Assembly: GCA_900239685.1 (NCBI GenBank)
Contig: OENT01000178.1
Coordinates: 1-64,000, forward strand
Length of the DNA: 64,000 bases
Direction: 5' to 3'
Source of the DNA: Rotaria macrura
Lineage: Eukaryota; Rotifera; Eurotatoria; Philodinida; Philodinidae
Under the pieces are notes generated by a model, which saw only the letters and a program-made list of their open reading frames with translations, did not search any database and was not told the origin of the DNA. Of this stretch, positions 51,401 through 64,000 are shown piece after piece; positions within the stretch are counted from its first letter, which is position 1; each line of letters begins with the position of its first letter. The translations under genes and the position numbers were made by a program.

Positions 51401-51847
51401 TTTACAACTGCTGGATGCTGAACTATTCGAGATCTATAACAATGTGGAAGAAAAATGTCTTGGAATTTCTCTTTAGAATTCTATTCGTATATTTGTCGAA
51501 TAGTTTTGATAAAATGCAAGAAAATACTAACCTTTAGTTCTAACTGTAGATTCAATATTATCTAAAGGTGTGTCATCTATCAATTGCACCGGTGTTGATA
51601 CTACAGTAGTTTGAATCGGAGAAGAAACTTCATTCAGTGAGTGAAATGACGCAGCATCATCATTAACTAATCCTGGAGATGTCGATACATAACCATTCGT
51701 GTTTGTTGATATTGTCGTATCACAATTCACTAATGATTTAGGTAATTCATTCGATAATGTTGAAGGAGAATCTGTTTTACGTATTGTTTCAATTAATTTA
51801 AACCAACCACGCATTTGACCAGGTGAATCGGCATTGTTCGATGACAT
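39448..51847 (-). CDS. ASH1-like: ASH1 homologue (bromodomain, PHD, BAH) without the SET methyltransferase domain
   Basis: Trithorax-group chromatin protein; ASH1/ASH1L normally dimethylates H3K36. Minus-strand exons 51847-51532, 49253-48077, 46949-46842, 46760-46168, 45012-44663, 44595-44194, 42942-42292 and 39849-39448 join in phase to 1332 residues (human ASH1L is close to 3000). Residues 1-530 are low complexity, with an AT-hook-like RGRKQK near 395. Residues ~555-580 match the pre-SET block (LPPFYTGIF, DYQLPFDIYW). Bromodomain ~765-880 (FPMYYELILKPIDL). PHD finger ~960-1005 (CRCG to CFEC). BAH ~1030-1195 (ERLWIDN, FYYLRLYETFHEVSRKFFSNE, CEYRVDKTAKIF). The AWS-SET-postSET core is missing: a linker of ~76 residues leads straight to the post-SET conserved HEKDIVSQSTIFLKRN, all within one uninterrupted exon. 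N-terminal start assignment is less certain. Confidence 0.88.
40590..41391. mobile_element. MITE-like element with long terminal inverted repeats (~800 bp)
   Basis: The left end CGGGTGAGCCGTAAAGAATT and the reverse complement of the right end CGGGTGAGCCATAAAGAATT match and continue (ACACTACT-TGTTGTC). Similarity between the arms extends with gaps for about 150 bp, including CATTCAATTCTCTACA and TGTGTAAAA. There is no coding capacity. Flanks give no clear target duplication; a TA duplication is possible. Confidence 0.8.
41659..42221 (+). mobile_element. Interspersed repeat, copy D (full length, reference orientation)
   Basis: The ~563 bp unit starts TGTACTCAAAAAGTGAGTAC (hairpin), has a C/G-rich CCGTCCGGCCGTCCG block and ends with CGGACATAAGTCCG (hairpin) then CGCATTTA. 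Copies A, B and C match it. It is intronic and antisense to the ASH1-like gene. Confidence 0.85.
43255..43933. mobile_element. Foldback element with ~200 bp arms in ASH1-like intron 6
   Basis: Outer ends AAAAGTTCTGCATTAAT are inverted copies of each other. Further matching blocks include AAGTGTCT, CAAAAATAT, CATTGAAAAAGCTTGATA, GAAACTTGAG and GCATTGAAAAAC, in mirrored order. The loop is about 43460-43735. The 124-codon plus-strand frame at 43501-43875 runs from the loop into the right arm and has no recognised similarity. Confidence 0.75.
45013..46167 (-). other. Intron 4 of the ASH1-like gene (1.2 kb)
   Basis: Lies between the post-SET conserved block and the bromodomain. It too was read for SET motifs, and none was seen. 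The sequence is AT-rich without recognised content. Confidence 0.55.
46950..48076 (-). other. Intron 2 of the ASH1-like gene (1.1 kb)
   Basis: Checked for hidden AWS/SET exons: no minus-strand stretch with the Cys-rich AWS pattern or the NHS-C-x-PN SET motif was seen. No mobile element was recognised. Confidence 0.55.
49254..51531 (-). other. Long intron 1 of the ASH1-like gene
   Basis: 2.3 kb from a GTTAGT donor to a TTCAG acceptor, joining exons in phase. Apart from the inverted-repeat element at 50811-51222 I see no structure. The frame at 51337-51537 (+) is judged spurious. Confidence 0.6.
50811..51222. mobile_element. MITE-like inverted-repeat element in ASH1-like intron 1
   Basis: The ends TCAAAGGAGTT are inverted copies. 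Internal blocks TTACAAAAA-ACT-CA, AGATG-G and TTTT-AAT-AGTCTT recur in reversed order, so the arms are about 110 bp with gaps. There is no coding capacity. Confidence 0.6.
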
Positions 51848-54800
51848 TTTTTTAAAAATTGATTCTAAATGATAAAACGAAAAGAGTAAGATCGATTATG
51901 ATAGATAAAAAAAAAAAGAGTAAAATTATTACGAAGTGCTAATTTTCAGTCGTCATCGTTTTGGATATTTTACTGATAACATCTGAAAATGTCAGAAAGA
52001 AAAAAGAAATGATGACAAAAATTAGTCTCATCAGAAATAGATAATATATGCTGTTAATTGACATAAATGACAACTGGGCCGAGGTAAATCGAAAGGTTCA
52101 ACAGTCTTTTTTCTTTCTTTCTCTCGTTTTCTTTTGTCATTGATTGTTTGTTTACCGGAATGAATCCATCATTTATCTCTGACTCTTCAACAATCATTCT
52201 ATTGGATAACTCGTTCAGCTGTCAATCATCATTTTTGTTGATTTTGTGATATGTTACAAAGAAAACATAAAAATAAATGAATAATCATACATCAAACATG
52301 AAGTGACATTCTTGTTCTTCGAAAAAGAATGATTCGACATGAAATAACATTCATAGGAATGTTAAACAAAACTTTGACTCATAGATTGTCGATTTCCAAT
52401 CGTTCAATAGATGTCATCAGTGAACGAGTAAGACAAGTCATTAGAATCTCGGTTGAAGTGGTGTTGACCTCATTAATCAAATGCGTCTAGTTTATTTTGT
52501 GTTTTGAAGTATTTCTCATAATACCATTGATTATACACTTTCTTTCATAGTCTATCAAAGTTGCAATCAATGCGTGTAGTCATGCAGAGATTATGAATAC
52601 ATCCACCACGGTTATATGCATGAGATAAGCAGATTTAGATATAGTCCAACTTTTGATCATAGATAGACTGAAGCACTTATTTTAATTCTACTCAACATTG
52701 CGAAAAATAAAATGAGTATAGTCGATGCTTATGTGACTACAAAAATGTTTAAAATAATCTATGCATACATATGTATGATCACAAAAAAACTGAGATTGAA
52801 TTCAACAGACTCAATAATAAAAATATTCATTCTACAGTAACTTTGAATGCATATGAGAAATCTCTATTCACCACAGTATCTGACTGAATAGAATTTGTCA
52901 AACATATTTTCTAATTTTATTATTTTAAATATTGACTAATACGAATGAAATTTAAATAGGAATCGGGAGTAGTTTGCAAATGATTTTGATCTAATCCTTC
53001 ACAATAAAAGTTTTTAATATTCGAATAAATCTATTAGTTTATAAGCTGTTTCTTTACGCTATTTGAAAACGGCTTTCATGATGCAACTTTTCAATCATAT
53101 TTAGTTTGTATTTGAATTATTTCATACTCTACATTGTATTGAGTATATTATTTATGCAAGAAAAAGATTACTGTTTAGTCAGTTTTATCATATTCAAATG
53201 AATTCATCGTGATATGTTCAAAAGAAAAAACGACATATGAACAACACGATATCTTTACTGACAAAAAGTGAAATCTATTGCCAAAAAAAAAGCATTCATT
53301 ATTCAACATGAACTATTGTTGATAAGTTTTTTTTTAAACTTAAAATTCAATATTGAAACATATGATAGGATTGAATGCTCAACGAACTCATATTAACCAA
53401 CATAACGAGTAGATCGTAAAAACATGTGAAACTTTTAGCTTATGCCATAAACTATATGTATTCATAAGAACAGATAATATGCACATTGATAGCCGTAAGA
53501 TGTAATTTCAGTATGAACGGACATTGTTTTCAATTTCTGTTGGTTTTTCCTCCTTTGTTTTTCTTTCCATCACTTCTATGTTGATTTGTCTTTAACCAGT
53601 ACATGTTTTAAATTGCATAGTCACACTGTGAAGATTTTAATCAGTTCCATAAATATAATTATTGAAAGTAGCAATCAACTTAACTTCACAGATACATTTG
53701 AATTAGTGCTTTTATCACCATAGAGCAAGGGTGGACGATCATCAATCACTGGTTTTTAACAGGAGCAATCTTTTTTGGAACGATAAAAGCAACATTTCAA
53801 AAAACATTTGTACTTCATCCTTTTTCTTTTTCAGTTTTGATTGAACACACAGTGCTGACCATAAATTATCTCTCGAAATAAAAAGGCGTCTGTAGTGATA
53901 ATTATATTTGATAAATTATCAGCTTCGCAAATGATTTATTTCGTTACGTATGAACTTTACCAGTGATATAAAAACAAACATTTGTTTCATTCTCAGAAGA
54001 AAAGGATAGGGTTCTTAAAAGATGCTAATCGATGATAAAAAAAAAACTTCACGCATGGTCCTATGAGGTCGACGTTTGGTTTATATTCTTTCAGAAAAAG
54101 AAATTTGATACTTCTCTACGATCGTTGATGAGATATCAAACAATAGACGAAGTTTCTGAAGCTCTATCATTATTCTTCTCCATGAAGAACAATGACGGTT
54201 GTAGAAATCCCTTTCATTCCTTCAGATACCAGTTATGATTAGAAAAATTTGAAATTTTAAAAACTAACAGAATTCAATTAGTAGAGCAAACGCTGTAGCA
54301 GTGCCCGAATGTCTCGGATGCTATCTACTGTGACATACTATGGCCCCAAGAACTAATGATGATCTTCTTTATCGGCTCGGCTGTTTTGTTTCCATCCATC
54401 TCCTTGTAGTTGAATACAACAGTCAAAATACGAAGAATACTAAAAATGCATCGATTCTTGAACACATGTTATCTTACCACATGTGTTGAATATTGGCGAT
54501 AGAATATTCTTTTGAAATGGAGAAAATTCATGTCTGAGAAATTGGAGGGCGGGGGAGGCAATTTTGTAGGGTTTTCTATAAAAATTAAGTTCTTAGAAAG
54601 CTCGGCAGAATGAAAACATATTTGACTATTTTCAAATTTAAAATGTTCTATCTTTTGCGAGTTTTCTAACTTGAAAGCTAAATTTGAATTATCGCAACGC
54701 TTGTATTAGATTGAGAGCACTAAAACGTAGATGTGTACTTTAGAACACAAATTAAGCACCAAGAAAAATTGAAAATTTGGGATCAGAACGAAGAAAGAAT

Positions 54801-57800
54801 TTTTTGAAACAACTTTTAAAATTTCTTAGGATGGCGTTCAAGCACCAGTCATTTTCTGGTTATACGTCACCAATTTTGATGTGATTACTTTATCTTATAC
54901 TGCAATACTATCTTAGTTTCATTACCATTGCAGATATTCGGAGAATTTTCATGATATCAATCAGTAATGATGTGTCTATGGTGCTTAAGATTTTGAACTT
55001 ATTCGGTTCCAAGTCCAAGGATAGCTCGATGATTTAGTGAATCCGAGTGATGTGTAACAAGTGTGCTTGGTAATTGTCATTATATGAAAAAAAACCCAAA
55101 ACAATTATTTCAGATTATCCGAATGATGACCCAATGCTGGCTAGTTTTATTCCTTCAATAAAAACTTTTTTTCACGTGGGAACCATGTAGCAATCGGTAT
55201 GCAAGATGATCTAAAATGACGAATTGTTTGATAAATCAGATGATGAATCTATTCAATTGTTACGTCAAAATATTCATACTAGTTCGTTTTTTGAGATACA
55301 AATCTAAAACGACTGTTCTCTATGTTGCATTTCATCCAGTATCTCGTCTCAGATCTTTGAAATTCTACAATATAGAACGATAAAAATCAAAGACCAGTAT
55401 TAGAAGATCTCGCTTGAGACTTGCTTCTATGATTCGGTATAATAGATGATTTAGATCTTTTGTTAGGTATAATTATTCCGAAAATTTCATAGAAAAAAAT
55501 AATGAGTTCATCCGTCTGTGTCAGATAAATTCGCACCAATCGAGTTACACTCGAGAATGTCATTTAAACAGAAGTAGAATACTTATCACAACATAGACTG
55601 TATTTCATCAGTTTTGCTGCAAGCATTTATGACACCTTTTTTTGTGCCAACTACACTCATCAATAGTATGACTTTACTTCTGACAACTGTAATTAGGCTT
55701 ATTTCAAGATGTAAGATGATGTTCGTTATTATCATTTGCCACTGGAACTACATATATCTCTATTTTTTTCATATACGTATATGTGAATCACTGATCAATT
55801 TGAAATTCATTAAAGTCATTGAAATTGACGTAATTTGTTTGAAACAATAATTACACTGTATTTGTATAATATCAATCGAACTCAACGATGAGAACTAGAA
55901 ATTATGGTCACCTGTGCGAATTTTCGATAATACCGACAGACTATTTTTCGTCGAGTTTATTTATCAATTAAATTGCTCCTCTTTGATTAAAGTTGTGTAC
56001 TAACCCTACATTGTATCCAATGAACACACATGTCATATGTTGATATGAGAAAAAAAATGCATTCAAAGGACACTTCCAATTTGAAGGAGTATGATAAGTC
56101 ATTGAATAACTTCTTTAGTGGACGAGTTTATTTGATATTTTTAGAGCATTAGCTTTTAGATTGACGTCTGTCATACTTAGCACAAAAAATGCTCATTAAT
56201 TGAAGTATCACTCTAGTCGCTTCAGTTTATGATGCTGGGTTATTCTTCCATATGTAACGCCAAGAGGCTAGAGTCAGAAGCGGAAACCTGACGATTTTGT
56301 CAAACCAATTCCGACGATATTAAGCATGCATGAAGGATACAACCTAAATCTCATGTAGATAATGAGAACTGAGTAGTATGCATTTTCGATCTCATGTATC
56401 AACTTCACTGTTATTTGCTGAAAATATACGTTCGAAACATACTGCAAAACTCTAGTGATTACAATTGGTACCACAATGTAGGGTAATATACGTTTCAGAA
56501 ACGATGATTAATCTTGAATAAGAAAGATCTCGATTTTAAGCTTTATCTGAATATTAAGTTGTGATTGTAAGAGTTAACCTGCTATGTTTACTAGAGAAAA
56601 ACATTCTTAGCATAGATAAATTTATAACAGAAGAGTTTCGAACCGTTCATACTAACAATAGATACGGCTTTTAGATTGTATTCGAACATCACTCTTGTTC
56701 TGGTGAAACACCACATTCTTTTTTTCATAACAAGATGATAGTTAAGAAAAAACGAGACTAGCATCGATGCCATCTATTAGAATAACAACAACTTTACCAT
56801 GTTTACGATTGTGAAGAATGGATAATGCTTACGCCTACATTCACATCAACAGGCGCTCTACATACAGACATGAGCAGTAAGAAAAAAATTATAATGAAAA
56901 GGCACAAACTACTTATGGTATGCCAATACACTTGAGAGAAGATTTTAAATGAGTCCGTTATGCTTGAATAATGATGTATATGTCCGTTTTTCTTGCATTT
57001 TATAACATAGGCATGTTTACAATGAAGGACAAGAATTTTATTCATGATTACTTAAAATGTAGATTCGATATGATACTTCCAATTTGATTTATTATAACAG
57101 AAGATACAACCTAATGTGTCATCGAAACTGGACTGCTTCCATAAAACTTCTGAATCATACAGTAATTTTCTTGAATGTATCAAAACTATAGAATTGAGAG
57201 AAATCGTAAAATAAACTTCATTCGCGTCACTAATAACAAGAGTCTTCTGTAAAAAATAAGAAAAAAAAATGAAATTTTTCATTACTGATATTACGCTCCA
57301 GTTGAGAAATTATGGCCATTCTGTACATGTTGATTCTGTTTAGTGACAAACATTATTGTAATTATCAAAGATAAGATGAGAAATCGTGCGGTAATACTTT
57401 TTTTTACACTATTAACAAAGTTAAAGGTGCATACGTAGTTTGTGTTGGATAGTGCATCATAAACTGAAGATATTATTATGAAGTGGAAGAGCAAATGGGA
57501 CTTTAATTGGGGCTCATTTGTTACTTTATTTATTCATTAATTGTCATAAAAATAAGTTCGGTTTTCTTGTACACAAAACACTTAATCATCAGCTTTTTCT
57601 TACACGACTATAATCCATTTCAAAATAAAAGAAGCTTGAGTATTTTTGGAATAATTTTGGATAGAATCGAGATAGATATCTGCTGTTTTCACTATTTGGA
57701 AGAGAAGAAGACGAAACTGCATCGAACCTCATACACCAAATTTTCTCATGGTTTCCTCGTCTACCTTTTTTTTCTGAAAAACGATGCTATAAAATAGATT

Positions 57801-59517
57801 TTGAAAATGGACTTTTAGTCCAAAAATCAGGAAAAAATTGGTAAAATACTAATAGCTCATGATGGATTGAATCGTTTAACATTGGACTCTCACAGACTAT
57901 TGAAATTCACTTCATAATTTTGATGCATGACTCAATATTAAAATTCTAAAGCGTAAAAATTAGTCAATAATTCTTTTAAAAGAAAAACACTTGATGGGAA
58001 ACCGTGAAACTTGGATTCAGGATTCGATACAATTTCATCTTGTCTTTTAACTGGTGAAAATTGCAGATTTTTATCCAGTTTCTATAAAAGATAATTTCAA
58101 AGTATCTTGAAATCCACGTGACTTGAATTGTGACGATATGGTAATCATACAAATGAAACTCATTGTACTGCAGTTGACGGTCCTTTGAAGATCTACCTAC
58201 GCATATATTGATGCACGATTCGATATACGAAGGCTCATACGGATATCTGAGGATTTGAATGCATATATGAATACTGAAATTATTGTTCGCTGTTAGCTGA
58301 ATTTATCTACGGCAGACATTGGAACGTCGACAAAAATTGTTTTCAATACGGTTTATGTACCATGCATAAAAGATTTATTTATATTTAAAATTATTTACAC
58401 TCTGCGAGATTATTCCTTAGTCTGCACTAAAGAAATGGGATGAGATTTTTTCTGAATCCATAATTAAACTAGAATTGAGTACATCTTGTTTGATTCGAGC
58501 CCTCTTAAAACGTGTTGGGATTCGAAAATCATTTGTTTTTTCGTTTTTAGAACTCGGTATAGAAAATGAGACCGGCTATCGACTTTTTTGAGTCCACTAA
58601 ATGTTAATTATCATTGAAAATGAAAATTACATTTCGGATATTTCGAATATCGGTACTTCTTCTTCTTTTCAACTTTTGTTCAAATCATTATCATTGAAAA
58701 ATTTATCTATGAAATTCAACGAAATATACTTAATTCATAAATTGTATAATAAACGTATCTATGTTGAAGATCGATTGTGTCTCCCATGCAACATCAACGC
58801 AATCTGCCATAAACCGAGCTCAACACAACCATAACCATGAGGTTGACTTTATAGTCCGAACTTAAAAGACACTGAATATTTTTTTTTGTGTCCGAATGTA
58901 TTTCTCTGGACATAAATCAGACCGCCTACGTTCACTTTTGGGTTAATTGCGAGGTTCAAAAACAATGTTTCCGAAAACAAAAATTAGAATATGTGTTTGT
59001 TACAGATTTTTCTCTATTGAACTCTTGTCAATCTCAATTCATTTGAAGAAAAACAACTTAATGGAAACGTATTTCATTTTAAATTCATAGAATGTTTAAT
59101 ATCTATTGAAAGTTTTCCATTCCAAAATGAATTATAAACTTGTTAAAACTAATAAGTACACGAATAGAGCAGCTTTTGATATTATCACTTACAAATAATG
59201 AGAATTGCGTACTACTTACTTATTGTACTCATTTGAAAGTCTCGTTTCGTTACTCAAGTATTCTACAAGCTGTAATCTAGTTGTTAAGAGAATAGTTGAT
59301 GATTAAAATTCTTCTTTACTTGGAGCATTCCGTGCTCAATAATATATTTATATATATAAGAGTAATTTGTTCCACCAATAAAAACTGCACCAATGAAAAC
59401 CTAAGCAGATCTATATAGTAGATAATGACGGCTGTATAAAGCTAGTTCACTGATTCTTTTTTCTATTTCAGAAAGTAAAACTTAAGTCCTATTCATAGTT
59501 TATTTCAGCCAACAATT
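51848..59517. other. Gene-free 7.7 kb stretch
   Basis: The first ~250 bp presumably contain the promoter of the ASH1-like gene. Beyond that no exon with protein-family resemblance was found on either strand. The open frames at 54032-54238, 55614-55850 and 56274-57797 are AT-driven. A G-rich spot occurs at about 54545-54560. Confidence 0.5.
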
Positions 59518-60638
59518 ATGAGTATCAGTACAATAACTACCGTTGCAGTCGATTTTAATCGCATTACACTAGTTCCTATAGTAACTCTGGGTTTCATTGG
59601 AAATATTTTCAATATTATGATTTTTACACGTAGTCAACTTCGAAAAAGTCCTTGCTCGACGTATTTTCTGAGCTCGTCCGTGGCCAATTTGAACGTTCTC
59701 CTATTTGGTTTAGTTACACGGTTTGTATCTGATGGTCTGGGCATTGATATTATTTCGACGAACTTAGGATTCTGTCGATTCCACTATTTTATTCTTCATT
59801 GTTCACTGGTTCTTTCATCTTGGTTTACAATATTAGCTGGTATGGATCGCTATTGGACGTGTTCTCGAAATATTCAACGTCGTCAGTTAAGCAATGCGAA
59901 AGTTGCACGTTATTCAGTGCTTCTAACAACAGTCATTGCTTTACTATTATACTCTCATGTGTTTACTCTGTTTACAATTGAAAAACTTCAATCTGGTCCA
60001 TATTGTTATGCTCAACCAGGCGTTTATCGTATTTTCTATGATATTTTCTATGCATCTACATTTAGTTTCATACCATCACTACTGATGGTAACTACTGGTG
60101 TAGCAATTGTTCATCAAATTCATCGAAACCGTTTACAAATTTTTCCTGTGATTATTGGTAATACTGAAAATATTCATAGAAAACGAAAGCGAGATCGACA
60201 GTTGCTAAAGATGACATTAGTACAATTTGTTTTTACTTTTGTCTTAACATCACCTATAACTGTTCACAAACTCTATACTACGTGTACACAAAAAGCTACG
60301 GAAAGTGCTTATCAATTAGAAGTTGACAATTTTATTGACCAATCAATGAGAACACTAGTTTTTATTAATACTAGTTCAAGTTTTTATTTGTAAGTTAAAA
60401 TATTGCTCTATAATGCATGTACTCATTCATTGTTTTTGGTAGATTTTTTGTAACTCAAACTGCTTTTCGTTATCGATTCGTTCGATGTATTATGAAATTT
60501 ATCGGATATGCATTTGGTTACAATAATCGATTCTATAAACGAACTCAACTGCTCTTTCGAACGTTGCCAGTAAATCGAACAACTACTACAAATCCACGAG
60601 TAATGATCTCCTATTATCATCAACGTGTAAATACTTAA
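59518..60638 (+). CDS. Rhodopsin-like G protein-coupled receptor (class A, orphan)
   Basis: Seven-helix receptor, likely neuropeptide-type. Exons 59518-60389 and 60443-60638 join in phase to 355 residues. Helix 1 carries the canonical GFIGNIFNIMIF pattern and helix 2 SSVANLNVLLFGL. Helix 3 is preceded by a Cys (GFCRFHYF) and ends with GMDRYW, a good DRY motif. Loop 2 has a Cys (GPYCYAQPG) for the conserved disulfide. Intracellular loop 3 is basic (HRKRKRDRQLLKM), leading into helix 6. Helix 7 ends SSSFYLFFVTQTAFRYRF, where the NPxxY region is altered. It is not closely similar to the receptor at 33304. A TATTTCAG acceptor-like site ends 9 bases before the ATG. Confidence 0.88.
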
Positions 60639-63600
60639 AAAGTTGTATTAAAAAGAATATTTTTCATTGAGTAGTTTATAGCATATTATTTATTTTTTTT
60701 TTTGCCGCTGTACCCATTGTAATGCATGGTTCTCATAATAAAAATCTTGTCATAAATACAAAAAAGTTAAAGAATCAAATGAAAATATTCATTCGAAGGA
60801 AAACATAGTGCTTTCTTCTGATTAGAATTCTAATCTTTTCAAAACAACAAATGTGCAACATGGATGAGCTTCATTAGAGTCACAAATTTATCTGTCAATC
60901 TATCTTTATGTATAAGATGAATTCTTTTTTCAACATGTGCCCCTATTTTTCTTCCAGACTTTGTACTATTCGATCTTCTTCTATGTTGTCGATTTACGTT
61001 AGACACGAAAACGAACGATTTAATTCCTATTCAAAATAATTTACCTGAGACTACGATAAATTTATCAAGTCGATAGACTAGAATAATCGGTACCTTTAGC
61101 ATAAGTTTCAGAATACATTGTTGCAAATTTCAATGTCATTTAAAGAAATGCCTCAACATTTAACGTCTTCTTTATATTGAAAAACAAATCTTTGTACTTA
61201 GGAAAATTTTAATTAAAAAAAAAAGCAATAGCGTTCTTTTAAAATTTTTCTTTAAATCAGCGTTTCATGATTTTCAAATTTAAGGAACTTATTTTCAATC
61301 TTTTATAGAGATCACTTCAAAAATAAAATTATTTACAGACGTACAAGGACATTTACGAATTCTATAGTATTCAGAAGAGATTTTCGATGGGGAGAAAATT
61401 CATTTGAATTCCATTAACAAAAGTCAATCAAAAGCGCGAGTAAGGTTAATCATGCACTAGTATTCTTTATCGTACTAATTCTGTGAATTTGTTGATCCAT
61501 GGAACTTTCTTGAATGATTTGCAATCATTGATAGTTTAGGAAAGAAACTTCTTCATCTGTACAACTGCGTTCGTATGTATTCTAAGTGTATGAATAAGTT
61601 ACGATTGGTTAAGGATACGAAGATAAAGTTTTGACATTCTGATGTTATCAAATCGAATGAATATATTTTCACACGGGTGCCACGTTCAATTCTGTTGTGT
61701 CCTTTCGACACATACCTAGTTTTACAAAGAACTCTGTTACTAAAATAGCTCATGTTTCGATAGTATTGTCAGAAGAGGAGATATTACCATATTTGACGTA
61801 ATTCTTTGCAACCTCTTTATGAATAATAGGGGTTCCTATGAAGAATACGGTCAGTTAATGATTATTTACGATCTATATATGAATTAATCTTACTGTATTT
61901 CAAATCTTGTCCTCCTCAGGTCTATTTCATTAATTGGTGTCAGATCATATTCATACAATGCTCATTAAAAAGTATTCGAATAATTAAATATTCCTAACCT
62001 ACGTTTTGCAACTATGAATATTTCATTACTAAGTGTTGTAACTAAAACTGATGCCGCTCGAAAGTTACGACACTGAGCAATTTTCACTATTTACCTTTAC
62101 ATTCTTTGTGCGACATTGAATCTTCATCATTTTCTCAGGTTTAAAAGTAAATTTTGTTTCTATATTTACATGTCCAGAAACAAAAGATTGGAAAAAGTAA
62201 AAATTATAACTCAATGAAACATTTTCTCAGACAAAGTACGAAGTGACGACCGGAAGTCATGGCTTGTCTTTTTTTTAGACTGATTCAACTGAACATGCTT
62301 CCATTTCATATAGCATACGTTCAAAGAACATTATTTTACTCGAAGACAAATAGGATATTGTTAACAATTGATAAAATGTACAATTGTCCGAACGCTAATC
62401 CAATATAAGAAATAAACTCACCAAAAGCAAAGCCTTCATAGGCAAAATCAGAACATTTTTAAATAGAATGTTTTTCTGTGTCTTTCCTGTCCCTACTAAT
62501 ATTTTTTAACTAGCAGGATCAAATCAAAGTGTCACAAAACTTATACTTATTCTAAGTACGAAAAAATATTAGTCTTCTATTCGATGAGCTTTCTCAAAAT
62601 GTACAGTGCTCTTCTGTTACCAATTTTACGGGTAAAACTTCACACGAGTCGAAACTCAGTGATAGTTCAAATAGTTAAGTAAATGAATCGATTTGAAATC
62701 AGACTATAGATATGAAATACAACGCGTCTACGTGGGGATAATCGATGCATTTTATGATTCTCTGTTGCCCTTTCATGTTCGAGAATGAGTTCCTGGTCTT
62801 GTCATAGTATTCTTAGATTCAATAGTAATTCTGATACCTTGTGATGTGTGACTTCTTTTCAAGATGTTTCAAATGATATTGATCAATAAGAACACTCTAT
62901 GAAGGATATTTATAATGTTTTGAATCGAATGAGAAAAAATGCTTTAGAAAGAATGACTTATAAGAACAAGGTACTTTTTTTATCTAATAGTTTATCTAAA
63001 TTCAAATGTTATAGATAGAGTTTACATGAAACATTCATCTTGTAATACATATTTGACCAAAAATAATGGCATTTCTTTATTTGAAACAAAACATTTTCTA
63101 CACTCTCCTGGTTCCAATTTAGAGGGCTGCAGTTTACAAGATTTCGGCAACCTGTAACCTGCCCTGCCCTGTTGTTTTTCATAATTGAGAAAAAATGCGG
63201 ACTTTCACATGATTATATTACACAATTTCATTCAATTTGTTTCAATTACACAGCAAAAAGCGCGAAATCATTCATTTCAAAAATTTCTTATCATTAAAAT
63301 ATCATCAACAGTATCGGGATTGAAAAATTGTCTTCTTTTCTCTAATATTCGGCATGATGAGCTAAAAAGCATGCTCTGATGAAGCCGAACTTACAGGAAT
63401 TCTGAATATGAAGTCATTCATAATGATCTTCTTAAGAATATATGCTAGAGGATGTTATCGATAGTGCAACATATCTTTATCCTTCCCGACGATAAAATAA
63501 TTATAAAAGAATAAAAATAATAAAGCTGAAAATCAGAAAACTAATATATGTACAATAGAATTAATTTTAGATGTTCATAAACACAAAAAATATCCTACTA

Positions 63601-64000
63601 AAGTACATATCTATTATTTCTATTGAATGCATTTGCGACGAATCTAAATTGATTTTTAATTCACTATCAGTTTTAGCCTTTTCTTATCAAATAATTCTGG
63701 AAAGTGTTCGACTACACCTGTTAAATAATATTAGTTGTAGGTTACAGGTTACGCTACGTAGACCCTGTAAAATTTTTGATAACCTGCAGGGCTCTAGTTA
63801 CTATGGCAGTGATCATCATCTATCTAATCAGTTCGAATATCCTAACTAGGTTATTGATCATAATGACAGATTCTATATATATTAGTTTTAAATTTGAGCT
63901 TTTCCTACAAAAAGATTGCAGGAGAACACGTGCAATTTAAAAATAACTCGAATGATGATTCTACCTATCTTGTAAGAAGAGTTTTATGTTAATAATATTA
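60639..64000. other. Non-coding right end of the window
   Basis: No supported gene. A pair of related inverted segments occurs near 63115-63175 and 63740-63800, both with AACCTGTAACCT and GCTGCAG/CCTGCAG motifs. The frames between them show no similarity to known families. Confidence 0.5.

Noticed and set aside
45013-51531. Hidden SET exons in the long introns of the ASH1-like gene
   Set aside because: No AWS cysteine cluster, GWG or NHSC motif seen on the minus strand. The flanking conserved blocks also lie in one continuous exon, so there is no place for them in the expected order.
57291-57797. Opposed open frames at 57.3-57.8 kb
   Set aside because: AT-driven composition with no splice or family support.

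Overview
The window looks like nuclear DNA of a small-genome invertebrate animal, most probably a bdelloid rotifer. It is strongly AT-rich. Its genes are split by many very short GT-AG introns (about 47-86 bp), have animal-specific domains, and sit very close together in places. The organism is inferred from these traits, not read from a marker gene. All exon joins were predicted by eye from splice sites, reading phase and family conservation.

Left to right: 2623-5107 (+) encodes a Cys-loop ligand-gated channel. 5893-9102 (+) encodes a membrane-anchored or secreted protein with a microbial-type poly(ADP-ribose) glycohydrolase domain. 9273-11727 (-) encodes a receptor-like SUEL-lectin/CUB/transmembrane protein, tail to tail with the previous gene. 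A gene-poor 4.7 kb stretch follows. Then come TMEM50 (16415-17118, -) and TSR2 (17335-17889, +), which diverge from a 216 bp shared promoter, and a claudin/PMP22-like four-helix protein (17978-20010, +) only 88 bp after TSR2. A divergent synaptotagmin-like tandem-C2 membrane protein is at 22206-23770 (+). 23771-33303 is poor in genes and holds a repeat copy, a LINE RNase H remnant, an assembly gap inside a long palindrome with transposon-like ends, and a polyadenylated retrocopy fragment. A rhodopsin-like GPCR lies at 33304-34599 (+).

The most interesting block is on the minus strand at 35961-51847. It holds an MBD2/3 homologue that lacks the methyl-CpG-binding domain. Directly upstream (208 bp) is an ASH1 homologue of about 1332 residues. 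This keeps the pre-SET conserved motif, bromodomain, PHD finger and BAH domain but has no AWS-SET-postSET methyltransferase core; a linker of about 76 residues lies between the two conserved blocks that normally flank it. Both genes have long introns (1.1-2.4 kb) loaded with inverted-repeat elements, while their other introns are short. A second rhodopsin-like GPCR is at 59518-60638 (+). The rest (51848-59517 and 60639-64000) shows no gene I can support.

A roughly 560 bp interspersed repeat occurs four times. Three copies are intronic, and all three lie antisense to the host gene. Several short same-strand intergenic distances with a polyadenylation signal followed by a splice acceptor just before the next ATG suggest operon-like processing by spliced-leader trans-splicing, which is known in bdelloids.
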